Assembly (NCBI GenBank): GCA_003255065.1
Contig: QAOA01000143.1
Location: 124,001-188,000 of the forward strand
From: Cercis canadensis
Lineage: Eukaryota > Streptophyta > Magnoliopsida > Fabales > Fabaceae
Direction of reading: 5' to 3'
Length of the DNA stretch: 64,000 bases
Below the pieces are notes generated by a model. That model was given only the letters and a program-made list of their open reading frames with translations. It had not been told where the DNA came from and made no database searches. Position 1 is the stretch's first letter. Each line of letters opens with the position of its first letter. The position numbers and the translations under genes are program-made. Of this stretch, positions 14,701-23,585 are shown piece after piece.

Positions 14701-14733
14701 GGAAATAGTGTTAAGAAGCAGTCACCTCAATGA
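2711..14733 (+). CDS. RHD3/SEY1-like dynamin-family GTPase, gene 1 (probably disrupted at exon 15)
   Basis: Atlastin-like GTPase of the plant RHD3 family; family members fuse ER tubules. Exons by homology and GT-AG signals: 2711-2714, 2812-2886, 3617-3766, 4373-4439, 4517-4619, 6022-6092, 6257-6323, 6419-6487, 6596-6643, 6741-6803, 6914-6970, 7542-7700, 8694-8762, 8854-8945, (exon 15 not seen), 10886-11048, 11554-11681, 13307-13569, 13666-13765, 13912-14058, 14304-14402, and a tentative last exon 14665-14733. Visible motifs: P-loop GPQSSGKST split over exons 3 and 4, QTTKGIW switch region, DMEGTDG (G3), RDK (G4). Intron 4 has a GC donor. The start is the ATG split by intron 1, giving MNPRDSYTK. 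The exon matching [11 protein letters not shown] of gene 3 is replaced by a 162-N gap plus a foreign repeat; skipping it would break the phase, so this copy is either interrupted or incompletely assembled. The usual C-terminal membrane hairpin is not found; the tentative last exon gives a soluble tail ([10 protein letters not shown]...). Confidence 0.65.
6110..6155. other. Single-N join with short direct repeat
   Basis: An N at 6132 has A-rich runs plus agttgcttaat on both sides, in the intron after exon 6. This looks like an unmerged contig overlap of about 20 bases. Confidence 0.6.
9045..9206. other. Assembly gap (162 N)
   Basis: Run of 162 N in the intron after exon 14 of RHD3-like gene 1. 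The sequence to its left still matches gene 3 (near 46795); the sequence to its right does not. Confidence 0.99.
9207..9525. mobile_element. Unclassified repeat end, inserted in RHD3-like gene 1
   Basis: A GA-rich tract (gagagagag, 9207-9330) is followed by a G+C-richer stretch with repeated cacgtcagcac and gatctttcaaggacyaaa words, a style seen at the ends of several plant DNA transposons. It is absent at the same place in gene 3, where exon 15 and flanking intron (46800-47280) are found instead. Homology with gene 3 resumes at the (TA)n tract (9525 and about 47281). The family cannot be named; its left part lies in the N gap. Confidence 0.45.
9526..9548. repeat. (TA)n microsatellite
   Basis: Short TA dinucleotide run; the counterpart at about 47280-47298 in gene 3 is slightly different in length. 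Confidence 0.8.
9880..10740 (-). mobile_element. Ty1/copia pol fossil (reverse transcriptase to RNase H part)
   Basis: Translated on the minus strand, the region contains short matches to the copia reverse transcriptase C-terminal part ([20 protein letters not shown], then FTRPDI). Further left lie pieces resembling the start of copia RNase H (a degraded RSTSG motif next to FLRKQ). It is heavily broken, lacks recognisable LTRs, and sits in the intron before exon 16 of RHD3-like gene 1. The same fossil is at 47640-48470 in gene 3, so the insertion predates the block duplication. Age: old. Confidence 0.6.
11838..12010. mobile_element. Possible Tourist-like MITE fragment
   Basis: The sequence ttaagggcgtgtttagttac at about 11838 resembles the TIR plus TAA target of PIF/Harbinger MITEs. 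It lies in the intron after exon 17; genes 1 and 3 have it, copy 2 does not. A matching right end was not found, so the limits are uncertain. Confidence 0.25.
12675..12765 (+). repeat. tRNA-derived SINE-like fragment
   Basis: gtggttagagtagtttg followed about 20 bases later by ggagttcaaac resembles a pol III A box and B box pair, and an A-rich stretch (accaaagaaaaa) follows. Similar words recur near 1065, 31095, 50420 and 52370. It could be coincidence in AT-rich DNA. Confidence 0.3.
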
Positions 14734-14870
14734 GGCGGATTTTAACAAAAACAATTAATGGTTTTCAGAAAAGTTATTTAAAAAAAAAATACGTTTCAAT
14801 TGAAGTTTCAAACAAATGTAAACAGGGAGAGAATAGTACTGTGTTTACTTTTACAAACCTGAGAGAGAAT
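14734..14870. other. AT-rich spacer after RHD3-like gene 1
   Basis: No coding signal on either strand; matched by 54498-54600 in block 2. Confidence 0.4.
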
Positions 14871-15980
14871 TGCTTCCTAAGAAAATGGAATAATCTGAAG
14901 TGTTTCTTCTGTCATTAATTGAGCCAGCCCATCAATATCATTGTAAGCAATCAATATATTGTCTTCTTCAGCTTTGTATAGAATAGCATAGTAATTGGCA
15001 CATCTGACATATCTTAGAGTTCTCTTGGCTGTTTCATATATTGTTGCTTGCGATGCTGAATCTTAGTAATAATAGTAATGGCATAAGTAATGTCTAGTCT
15101 TGTATTAATGATCAGTGACTTGACAAGTTTCATCTCTCTTTGCCTTCTCCATGACACCGTTCATTCCAAGCAACCTCTTAACTAGTTCACAATCTACCAT
15201 AGAAACTTCTTCAATAAATCGATAGCATAACTTCTTTGAGAAAGAAACTTCTTCACATTCTTGCTTTACTTCTGTACTAAGAAAGTACTTCATGAGCTTC
15301 AAGTAATCTTGAATTGATTCACCGAGTGGCCTTTCTTTAAATCTTCAAGTTAGTGATCACTAGTTCCCATTTAAATCAACTAATCAATATAAGGGAAAAA
15401 TTAGACTTTCATTGCCATATTGAATTTGGACATAATCATAGAGAGGGCTAACTTGTACTTCTTTGGAATTTGTTCTATTGTAAATAACTATCTATCTTAC
15501 TATTTGAACCTCTTGGAGCTTGTTTAAGGCTTGCCATTTGATGTTGATACACCTTCTCATGCCCTTTGATGGTATAGCCTTGTAGTTGCTTTTCATACAA
15601 ATTTCTTTCAAGTTCTCTAGTAAGAAAGGCTGAATTCACATCAAAATAATGGGCAAAGGTTTTGATTGACAAGATAGAGTTAAGGAAGTTCATAATATCT
15701 CCATTTGAGCAATGGCTGAAAAAGTGCAGTTAAATTTTATTCCTAGTTGCTGAGTGTAGCCATTTGTAACTTAGCCTTGTGCTATTGAAGTGAGCCATCT
15801 TCATTAAAATTTGTTTCGAACACCCCTTTTAAGCCAACGATCCTCTTGTCTCGTGCCTTCTCCAAAAGCTGCCAAGTTCAACAATTTTTAATCATTTTCA
15901 TCTCTTCATACATGATTTTTCACAATTCTTTAGTAATTTGAATAGAAGACATTATTTTTGGCCCAATTAATGATTTTTTC
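14870..15980 (-). mobile_element. Ty1/copia pol fossil upstream of an RHD3 exon relic
   Basis: On the minus strand there are fragments of copia reverse transcriptase: one with YFDVNSAFLTRELE and LKQAPRGSNS, like the copia NVKSAFLNG and LKQAPR motifs, and one with MKLMKYFLSTEVKQECEEV. It is broken many times, has no LTRs, and belongs to the same family as 9880-10740. As there, an RHD3 exon-16 relic follows directly (16008), so this insertion was copied together with the exon. Counterpart: 54600-55690. Confidence 0.6.
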
Positions 15981-16007
15981 TCCTCTATATTTGTTAGCTG
16001 GTCCAAC

Positions 16008-16154
16008 CTCTAGATCAAGATATGCTGAACCATTTAAGGCTGAAATATTTGAATAAATTCATGGAAGCATTTGATATGGGACCAGATGAACAGAAGCTAT
16101 TTTTCGCGGAGATGACTTCCTATTGTTCTTGCTACAAACCTGAAAAAGAGAAAG
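16008..16154 (+). pseudogene. RHD3-like exon 16 relic
   Basis: After a ttgttag acceptor the reading frame gives LVQPLDQDMLNHLRLKYLNK then FMEAFDMGPDEQKL, the same exon as 10886-11048 of gene 1. It ends at a GT donor (aaag|gtaatt). No neighbouring RHD3 exon follows: after about 150 bases of matching intron the sequence changes to the unrelated coiled-coil gene. It is a partial duplicate, not a gene. Confidence 0.6.
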
Positions 16155-16818
16155 GTAATTTGATAGTTAGACAAGTGCTTTGAAAATCACATGTGAATTT
16201 CTTCGTTTTGAATGGGATTAATCCTTTATAAGGCGAACATTGTAACCATTTTTATGTGTTTGCCTTATGAGATTTAATTTTTTTGGGTACTTCGGCTTCC
16301 TATTGTGTTAAAGATAGGTAGGGGTGTTGTGTAGGTGCAGGCGAGCTAGATCTTGAAAGGTGCTATGAAGTTCCTGCAAGCATAAAACATGAGGGGAGGG
16401 ATGAAACCACTCCGGTCATCAACTTAGGATTATCTCTAGGAGTGTTTTGGAGGGAAAGAGAGTAATCAAATAGAGTGTGAGTATCAAATAGAGCGTAACT
16501 TTGTCTGGTCCTTTTATAATGCTCTGAAGGCAAGGTTGAGATGGTTGGCCTTATGACCAATCTTATCATTTTTATTGCGCGCATGCAACTAGGAGGCTTC
16601 GCTTCCTTTTGTTCTGGAAACGTCATTAAATGCGCTTCCTTTAAAGGCGGTGAAAGAGTTGTCGTATGCCGAGGTGGTTTCTGTAGACAAGATTTAAGAA
16701 TTTAGGTGTTAAGCATTGTAGAGTGCTTCTTGGTGGGTGGGTTTGTTGTGTCCTGGTCTTCTTTTACTCCTTCCTTCTTTATTTTGTTGTCTTGCTCTGA
16801 CTTTCAACTTGGTATGTA

Positions 16819-17716
16819 GATGCGTTCAAAGAAAAAGAGATTACTATCGTGCCTGTTCCAAAGTCTTCAGGGAAGAAGTCGGAGAGTATGGAAAGTCCCT
16901 CGGTGACTGCTGTGGAGCAATGTTCTCCTATAGCTTCCGAGTTGACTACAGGATATCGGCCATTGCCTACCATTTTTCCTTCATTTGGTTATCCTTTTAA
17001 CTTTGAAAATATGATAGATAGAACTTTGCTATTTCCCTTTGACGTGGAGCACCGTAAGCAGCTTACTCTTGCCCAACGGGGGCACTTCATGGAGACTATT
17101 GGTTTGCAGGTGAGCAATTTGCCATTTCTGCTTTTAGTTGGGAAAGAACGGTTTCAATGTTGTCTTTCAACTAATAATTTTTTGTTATTTGTAGCTTCTT
17201 AGTATGATGAGGATCCAAAATCTGGAGTGCGCTCATCTTTTTAGTCGTCTGTCCAAAGTGGAGACGTCTGGGAAGGCCGAAGCCAAGATGGAGACAAGGA
17301 TTGCCAAACTTCATAATGAGCTGAAGGGTGAGCAAGCATTTAGCCAATTTGTGGAAGCTTCCAATGCTGAGCCAAAGGCCAATAAAGTTAAGTCGGTTGA
17401 TGAGGTGAACGTAATGACGGCAAAATTGGCCAAGACGAAAGATGCTGTGGTAGAGCTGGGTAGGAAAAAGGAAGTTCAGTCCCGGGAGAAAGCGGATGCA
17501 ATTAAGAGATTCAAGAGTTATTGGGAAGGGCTAGAGTTTGGCTTTTGGAATGGTGTGAATCAGGCTGCCTATCAGGCCAAGCTCCAGTACCCAGGGTTTG
17601 AGGTGGATGAGACTAAGCTTTGTAAGTTCAAGGCTTTGCACAAAGGGCAGCTGATGGACCCAGGGGAGGTACCAGAGGAAGAAAGTGATGAGGAAGCTGA
17701 CCTAGGTCGGCCCTAG
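16819..17716 (+). CDS. Uncharacterised two-exon coiled-coil protein, copy A
   Basis: Exon 16819-17109 follows a tatgtag acceptor and encodes a Ser/Pro/Lys-rich stretch ending LAQRGHFMETIGLQ. A clean GT-AG intron (17110-17193) leads to exon 17194-17716. That exon is rich in Lys/Glu/Ala and strongly coiled-coil-like over its first ~110 residues, then has FWNGVNQAAYQAKLQYPGF and an acidic end EVPEEESDEEADLGRP. The layout (low-complexity N-part, coiled coil, aromatic/acidic tail) resembles the plant 'putative gypsy-type transposon' proteins, but I do not recognise the family and assign no function. Upstream, 16342-16460 may hold a further exon (GELDLERCYEVPASI). A second copy at 56586-57692 is also open, which argues for a real or recently active unit. 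Relics of RHD3-like exons lie on both sides. Confidence 0.5.
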
Positions 17717-17789
17717 TTATTACCCTTCTTCTACTCAATGATTCATTTAATCTATTTGAATCATTTTGGTCTGTAATCCCTTTGTTTGG

Positions 17790-18660
17790 AATTTTTACAT
17801 TTTACTTCTTCTATTCTCGTGTTATCCCTTTCATATATATTTACTCTGTTTAATGATGTGGCTACCAAGTATTAGTTGTATGTTGTTATTCTCTTCTTTA
17901 CTTGAGTGGTTATGAAATTATATAAATGGGGTCAAAGCAATAAATTATATATATGTGATTCAATGGCCGTAAACTATAACATAAGCAAAATTTTAGTGGC
18001 TATAAGTAACAGTATTACGATTAGGTGCCTGGGCTCTCCTCAATAATCTCACATTTTAAAAGTGATATATGCATAATAACCATATACATGACTAGACAAC
18101 CACATAACTTGATAAAACAGTAAATTAGAATAATGTAACTCATGTAGTACAGAATTACAATATTGTCCAAGGCTTAATTAAAAGAAATCGTTGTCCCACC
18201 AAAGATTAGGTTAAATCCAGATATCTTCAACATAAAATTTTGGATATATGTTAGTGTTTATTAATAGTTATTTTCTTATTTTCTCTTCTTGGCTCAACAG
18301 ATAAATATTTCATTTTTTACAGGTTATGGTCGCTACTATATGCTGTGAAGATTAAAAATGAAAAGTATGATTTATCTTTTGAAATGAATAAGATATATAA
18401 AGTAACTGTTTTCATATTGCAGCACCTCTTGATTTGATTATTCATAGATATTCTCTAAATAGCTTCACAATGACTACCCAGGATTGGTGTGAATTGCACT
18501 ATTATTCACAATGATTATTCATATATATATATTGCAACGCAGCTTGTCAACTTTGGATCCGTTGGTGATTTTGGGGAAATAGTCAATTCAATTCTCAACA
18601 ATTGTGTCATTGTGTGTCAAAGTTAGTATTTTCATTTTAAGTTATCTATATTCATAGTTT
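17790..18660 (+). pseudogene. RHD3-like relic: intron 12, exon 13 and exon 14 remains
   Basis: From about 18025 the sequence follows intron 12 of genes 1 and 3 (cctgggctctcctcaataat like 8100). It then has an exon-13 relic at 18323 (VMVATICCED, stop directly after) and an exon-14 relic near 18540-18610 (FGSVGDFG, then VNSILNNC). Frame and splice context are lost, so it is a pseudogene fragment. Counterpart: 57900-58610. The stretch 17790-18020 shows nothing recognisable. Confidence 0.55.
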
Positions 18661-18663
18661 CAA

Positions 18664-18878
18664 TGTTGGCATTTCCATTGTATGTGTTATCTATATTCAT
18701 AATTTCAATTTTATTAATTTTAAATTAAAAAGAAAATTATCATTTTAGTCCTTAAAAGATCTTTAAACTTNTTGGCATTTGCATTGTATGTGTTATCTAT
18801 ATTCATAATTTCAATTTTATTAATTTTAAATTAAAAAGAAAATTATCATTTTAGTCCTTAAAAGATCTTTAAACTTTG
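18664..18878. other. Single-N join flanked by a ~107-bp direct repeat
   Basis: N at 18771. The ~107 bases before it (ttggcattt...tttaaactt) are repeated almost exactly after it. Block 2 has a single copy (58638-58760), which supports an assembly overlap. Confidence 0.75.
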
Positions 18879-18906
18879 CGTAATTGAATCAATGAATGTT
18901 CAAAAT

Positions 18907-19775
18907 TTTTTTTTTTGGTTAAACTGGAATGTATTAAAAACAAATTAAAGCCAAGTACAAAGTCTAGGGAATAAGGTTTCCCTTACATCAGCACCAAAAC
19001 AAGGAAGGAGAAAGTTGGGGGCTGAATAAAAAATACACAGGTCTTCATGCATATATAGACCTCTCTTTGCTAAACCATCAGCCACTTGGTTTCCTTCTCT
19101 AAAGGTGTGTTTGATCTGGACTGATTGCAACTTCCTCATCAGCAACCTGCAAATATCGATAAGAGTGCTCCATGGGTGAGATTCAGAAATAGAAGGAAGT
19201 TGTAAGGCATTAACAGCAATAAGAGAATCTGATTCAAGAATAAGAGACTGAATATCTAGGCTAGTAGCCAGTTCAAGCCGTTTTTTAATGCTCCATGGTT
19301 CCCCTTTGTTGACTGTACTATAACCAATATTCCCCATGAAACCTGAAATCCATTTTCCTTGGTAGTCTCTAATAACGCCACCTACGCCAATGATGCCTGG
19401 GTTGCTAGAAGCTGAGGCATCACAATTGAGCTTAAAACAGTTCAGAGGAGGGGGACATCGGCTAATAAGAATGATGTTGATTTTGCACGGAGCGACATGC
19501 GGGGTCCCAATGTGAAAAAACTCAGAAGCAAGAGCTAAAGCTCTATGGAAGGAAGAGACACTGGGAATGTCTTTGTTATTAAAAAAAAAAAAATTGTTCC
19601 TGTCAAGCCAGAAGGTCCAGCAAAGATAGCAGAAGAGAATCAACCAGGGAACGTTGAAGAAGCTGATGGAGTGATCAGAAAGAGACGCATGCAGCCAGTC
19701 TTCAAGGTTCAATGCAAATTGTTTCAACACAGGATCTTGCACAATGTTTTTTGCCTGAATGGATTGAGTTAGATA
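18907..19775 (-). mobile_element. 5'-truncated LINE (L1-like) 3' end with RNase H domain
   Basis: The minus strand is open from 19742 to 18945 (265 codons from the first ATG). The N-part resembles the tail of a plant LINE reverse transcriptase ORF (WFLDRNN-like words: CWTFWLDRNN), followed by an RNase H of the plant RVT_3 type: CDASASSNPG (first Asp), ELA helix, LESDS (Asp), and EGNQVADGLAKRG (last Asp). Downstream on the minus strand comes a poly-A tail (T run at about 18908-18919), as expected for a LINE 3' end. Nothing of the reverse transcriptase palm or endonuclease is present, so this is a 5'-truncated, inactive copy. A MITE follows at its 5' side. Counterpart: 58788-60080. Confidence 0.75.
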
Positions 19776-19782
19776 CCTTTAA

Positions 19783-20072
19783 AGGTATGTTTGGTAGGGG
19801 AGTAAAATTTACTTTGTTCTAAATATGTTTGGTTGTAAAAATAAATTGAGGAAAATTATTTACAGGAGTAATATAAAGGGAAATATTTTGGACCCCATCA
19901 CCCATTTCCCATCTCCTCAAATTCTCTTCTATTCTTCCTCTCTCCATCTCTTCAAATTACTGACTAACAAACATAATTAAAGAATAATATTTACATTTAT
20001 TGTTACTCCTTGAAAAAAGAGTAAATGATACTCCCTTAATTTTTACCCCTTTATTCTCTATCAAACATACTC
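19783..20072. mobile_element. Tourist-like MITE (~290 bp), copy A
   Basis: The left end ggtatgtttggtag and right end ctatcaaacatactc form an imperfect terminal inverted repeat. TAA stands on both sides (target duplication typical of PIF/Harbinger). There is no coding capacity. It sits in the relic intron just upstream of an RHD3 exon-15 copy. The copy in block 2 is at 60084-60368. Confidence 0.7.
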
Positions 20073-20136
20073 TAAGATTCATGAATGCAAAGATTTCGCC
20101 TATATACAAGTTCATTTTATATTTCTTTGATTATAG

Positions 20137-20836
20137 ATTTGATGAAGAAGCCTTATATTTTGTTAAAACTGTAATAACTGCAAAGCGAAAGGAGCCTGTA
20201 CAGAAATCGTTACAAGTAATTTTTTTCTTCCATTAACCTTGTACAAACTAATATTTCGCTACACAATGGGATTGTCGCTGGTCTTCACTTTTTTCTTCGT
20301 TACATGATGTTACGGAAGTTAGAACTTTAAACCTCCTACAAACTACACATAATGGCTTGGCTGCTCTTCAATTTATCCTTTAGTAGAAAGAAAAGAAAAA
20401 TTTACCTGAAATGCTAGTATATTATTCATAATTTTAATTTGGAATTTAGATAGAACTACTTTGCTTCGTGTTGCAAAATTTCATAATTATACTTTTAGAA
20501 ATCTATGTAAATAGTTGATAGGAAAGAGTCGTAATTAAAGTTGTTAGAAAATATAAAAATATGGAACTGGTGGAATTAATTCCAGGACTGCTGTCATGAT
20601 CCTTATTGGTTTTATAGAAGACATTATTTCTGCAAAATTAAATATATTTTTCTGCTCTATATTCGTTCGCTTGTCGAACCTGTATTGAAAGCAATGCTGA
20701 ATCATTGAAGGCTGGAACATTTTATCAAATTCATGGAAGCATTCGACAAGTATTCAGATGAACAGAGCACGTTTGACACAGCTGCTGATGATTGCATCGG
20801 GCATTGTGTGCTTGAATCTGACAATGACTGTGCAGG
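20137..20836 (+). pseudogene. RHD3-like relic: exons 15 and 16
   Basis: Exon 15 (20137-20215) follows a tatag acceptor and is in frame (FDEEALYFVKTVITAKRKE). The exon-16 relic begins near 20670 with LVEPVLKAMLNH, then an in-frame stop; its acceptor AG has become CG. It ends CALESDND-like near a GT donor at 20837. It is the continuation of the relic that starts at 17790, interrupted by the LINE and the MITE. Confidence 0.6.
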
Positions 20837-21380
20837 TAATGTGATAGTTGGACAGGTCACTCTCTAAATCACTGGTGAATTTCTTAGTTCTCTATATGGG
20901 ATTCATGTTTTATAAAATAAACTTTATAACCCCTTTATTTATGTTTGTTATATTGAAATTGAAGCATTTATCCCTTAGAAAGACTAGTGGATTTAGGTCA
21001 CAATAACTCCCAAGAGAGATTAAAAAGATTATAAAGTTCAAATTATACTTTTAGTTATAACATTTCTTGGGTTTAATATTTGTCTCTCATTTGGCATGTA
21101 CCTCAGAATGTTTTTAATTATAGAAATAGTTGGACCTATTTGTATTGAAGAATAAAGAGAATATACAATACCATGCACTAAGAACTTAAAAGGGGAATTA
21201 ATGGAATGGAAAGAACCCAATTCCATTCATCCCCTTGAACTTGTAGATTTCTCTTTGATATAAAATCATTTTTAAATTTTCACTTAATAGATTAAGCTTT
21301 TAGATTGAATTGGTACTCTCACTTACTAATACATTACCTTAAATAATTCTCATCAATAAAATAAATGTAAGCCATGAATT
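20837..21380. other. Relic intron 16, AT-rich
   Basis: Matches the start of intron 16 of genes 1 and 3 (gtaatgtgatagttggacag like 11049) and then fades out. Nothing else is seen. Confidence 0.4.
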
Positions 21381-21780
21381 ATTCATTTCATATAAAAGAC
21401 AAATGAGAAAACTTATAGCAGTCAAGGCAAATATCCTGCACATTTGGGTACAAAACAAATCACCTAAGTCTAATTCACATGAGAATGGAGACACTAAATT
21501 AAAGAGGCGTTGCATGGTCATTACAGAGACAAAATATTGTTCTGTAGCATCCATTACAGAAGAAGTTGCATGGCTGCAAAATTTACTTGGTGAACTTGAG
21601 GTCACACTTTCCCAATGTCCACGTATTCTATGTGATAACATTGCCATCATATATCTTTCCTCCAACCATGTAATTCATTCAAGGGGTAAGCATATATTCC
21701 TTGACTAGCATTTTATGTGTGAAAGGTTGTTGCCAACGTTCGGCTTATGCAAGTCTCTCATTTTTTAACTTAGGACCAAC
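21380..21780 (+). mobile_element. Ty1/copia RNase H fossil
   Basis: The plus strand reads words of the copia RNase H end: ETKYCSVASITEEVAWLQNL and LCDNIAIIYLSSN then HSRGKHI, matching the usual EAEYxALA, WLQxLL, CDNxSAxxLxxNP and HxRxKHI motifs. It is a short fragment without LTRs, probably one or two breaks, and old. Confidence 0.65.
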
Positions 21781-22329
21781 TTTTAGGCGTTCTATGCCTT
21801 CATTGCCATGCATATGCCAAATCATTAAGATATAGCCAATGAGCCACGTAAGTTTAATACGAAACATTGCCATGTCACTTTACCTAATCAATGAATTGTT
21901 GCCACGAGTAGCAATATCAAATCGGACTTCGACTAAATGGTCGATTTGTAAATGGGCTGAATTTGGTCTGCCCTAACCTGGCTCTATAAGACTCTAGTAT
22001 TATTATACGTTAAACTAAACTGATCCAATGGACATACAATCCATTTTAAAATTTTGTGAAACATTTTGAGCAATCTACATCATGAAAACTTTCAATTTAT
22101 TTGTTGGATTATTGAAATTCACCTTCTAGAGTGTAAATATCTCAAGTCTTACGGTCAATGTAAGTAAATCACCACACAAATATAGCTTATCAAATAGCAA
22201 TAAAGCATATTATTTGATAACATCATGTAATCTTTTCAACAAAAGTTAAAGTAGATACCAACATGCTTAACAAACACACAGGCACCGGATAAAATATTAT
22301 AATACGGGCATGGCAAACTGTTGGTTGCC
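21781..22329. other. Spacer without recognisable content
   Basis: No coding signal, repeat boundary or RNA gene could be recognised. Confidence 0.4.
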
Positions 22330-22655
22330 TTAATTTCTACAAAGTGCAGCTGAATATGACTTTGCGTACTGGCCAAAAACAGAAAAGAATATGGCTTTGC
22401 TTCAAGGCCTAGACAAGAATTTTTTGGCCTCGGTCAAAAGTTGAAGTGCTTGTTCAGATAAGTATCCTTTGGCTTTTTCTGATGGCTTATATGTAGTCAG
22501 TGTTACTCTCTCAACTCTCTTCTATATGTATCGATTCATCTCTCTTCTTCCTCACCCTCATTGACAAAAGAAACCCTTGTATTTTCTGACTCTTCTTTTT
22601 GTGTGCTTGCACATTTTAGCATTCTGAAGCTAAAGAGCAAACTCAGTTCTCAAGA
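22330..22655 (+). promoter_or_regulatory. Promoter-like region of RHD3-like copy 2
   Basis: Diverged copy of the block seen before genes 1 and 3 (catgg...aaagtgcag, ctttgcgtactggcc, gttactctctcaactctc). The TATA-like word has become ctatatgta at about 22522. It leads to the same ATGA|gtagg first-exon end at 22656. Confidence 0.45.
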
Positions 22656-22829
22656 ATGAGTAGGAGTCTGATTTCCCATCTACTTAATTGACGCACTGTC
22701 TGTTTTTCCAAATTTATTCTTCTGCTTGGTTATCAAGGTAAATTTTGATCTCGCAAGTTACAGAGGTTTAATCAGGCAAGCTTTGGCAAAGCCGGGAAAA
22801 GGTAATAATATAATTCTTTTTGACATGGT

Positions 22830-23585
22830 TTTTGTCAAAGAACTGATTTTTAATCCTCCATGCTATTACCTCCTCTTCAGGCTGATGTTCTCAATCTTCT
22901 TAGCAAGTCTTGCAATACCCAAGAAGCTTGGGATCACCTTAAAACCCTCTTTGCTAGCAAGTCTAGATCTCGGCTTATGTCTCTCAAAGCCAAAGTTTCT
23001 ACCATCACTCATGGCTCTCTCTCTCTCTGCAAGCACATATCTGCAACAGATAAAAAATCTTTCCGATGAAATTACCATAATTTCTCACCATGTTGATGAT
23101 CTTGACCTAGTCATCTATGCCCTTAATGGGTTTGGTACTGATTTTAACGCCATTTTTAACCCTCTTCGAGCCCCAAAAAATCCTATCACCTTCCTTGAAC
23201 CCAGGAAAAAACTTGTGGACTTTGAACAATATACTCTTAAATCAGAGTCCACTGATCTCACTTGACCTCTCACCGCCAATCTTTCTTACTCTAACTCAAC
23301 TTTTTCAATCGCTATATACTTCCCTAAATAATTCCAACTCTTCTTTCTTTAATTATAATCATCCATTATTTTTGGATAATTCTCTCTTTTTTCCTTCTTT
23401 CTCCCAACGCCTACAACATTTTTTTTTCTCTTCCCATGGTCTTCAACTCGTACTCCTCTTCTTCCTTGCCACCTGTCACCATTGCTTCCTCCCAAACACA
23501 GTCTTCTTCCCTTCTTATTTCCTTCACCTCCACCCATGTCCCCATCAAGCTTAAGCTTTTGGGTGAGATGGTTTCTTGGCAGTTT
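22830..23585 (+). mobile_element. Ty1/copia gag fragment in intron of copy 2
   Basis: The plus strand has pieces of a copia gag (UBN2-type) protein: words like LLSKSCNTQEAWDHLKTLF, QIKNLSDEITIISHHVDDLD and VIYALNGFGTDFNAIFNPLR. It interrupts intron sequence that is continuous in gene 1 (near 2910-2925), so it is an insertion of ~750 bp. It has no LTRs, more than one break, and is old. Confidence 0.65.

Noticed and set aside
16363-16626. Minus-strand 87-codon frame (also at 56132-56395)
   Set aside because: No motif or codon support; it lies in the 5' region of the plus-strand coiled-coil gene.
19545-19772. Plus-strand frame opposite the LINE RNase H
   Set aside because: Shadow of the minus-strand coding sequence; no independent motif.
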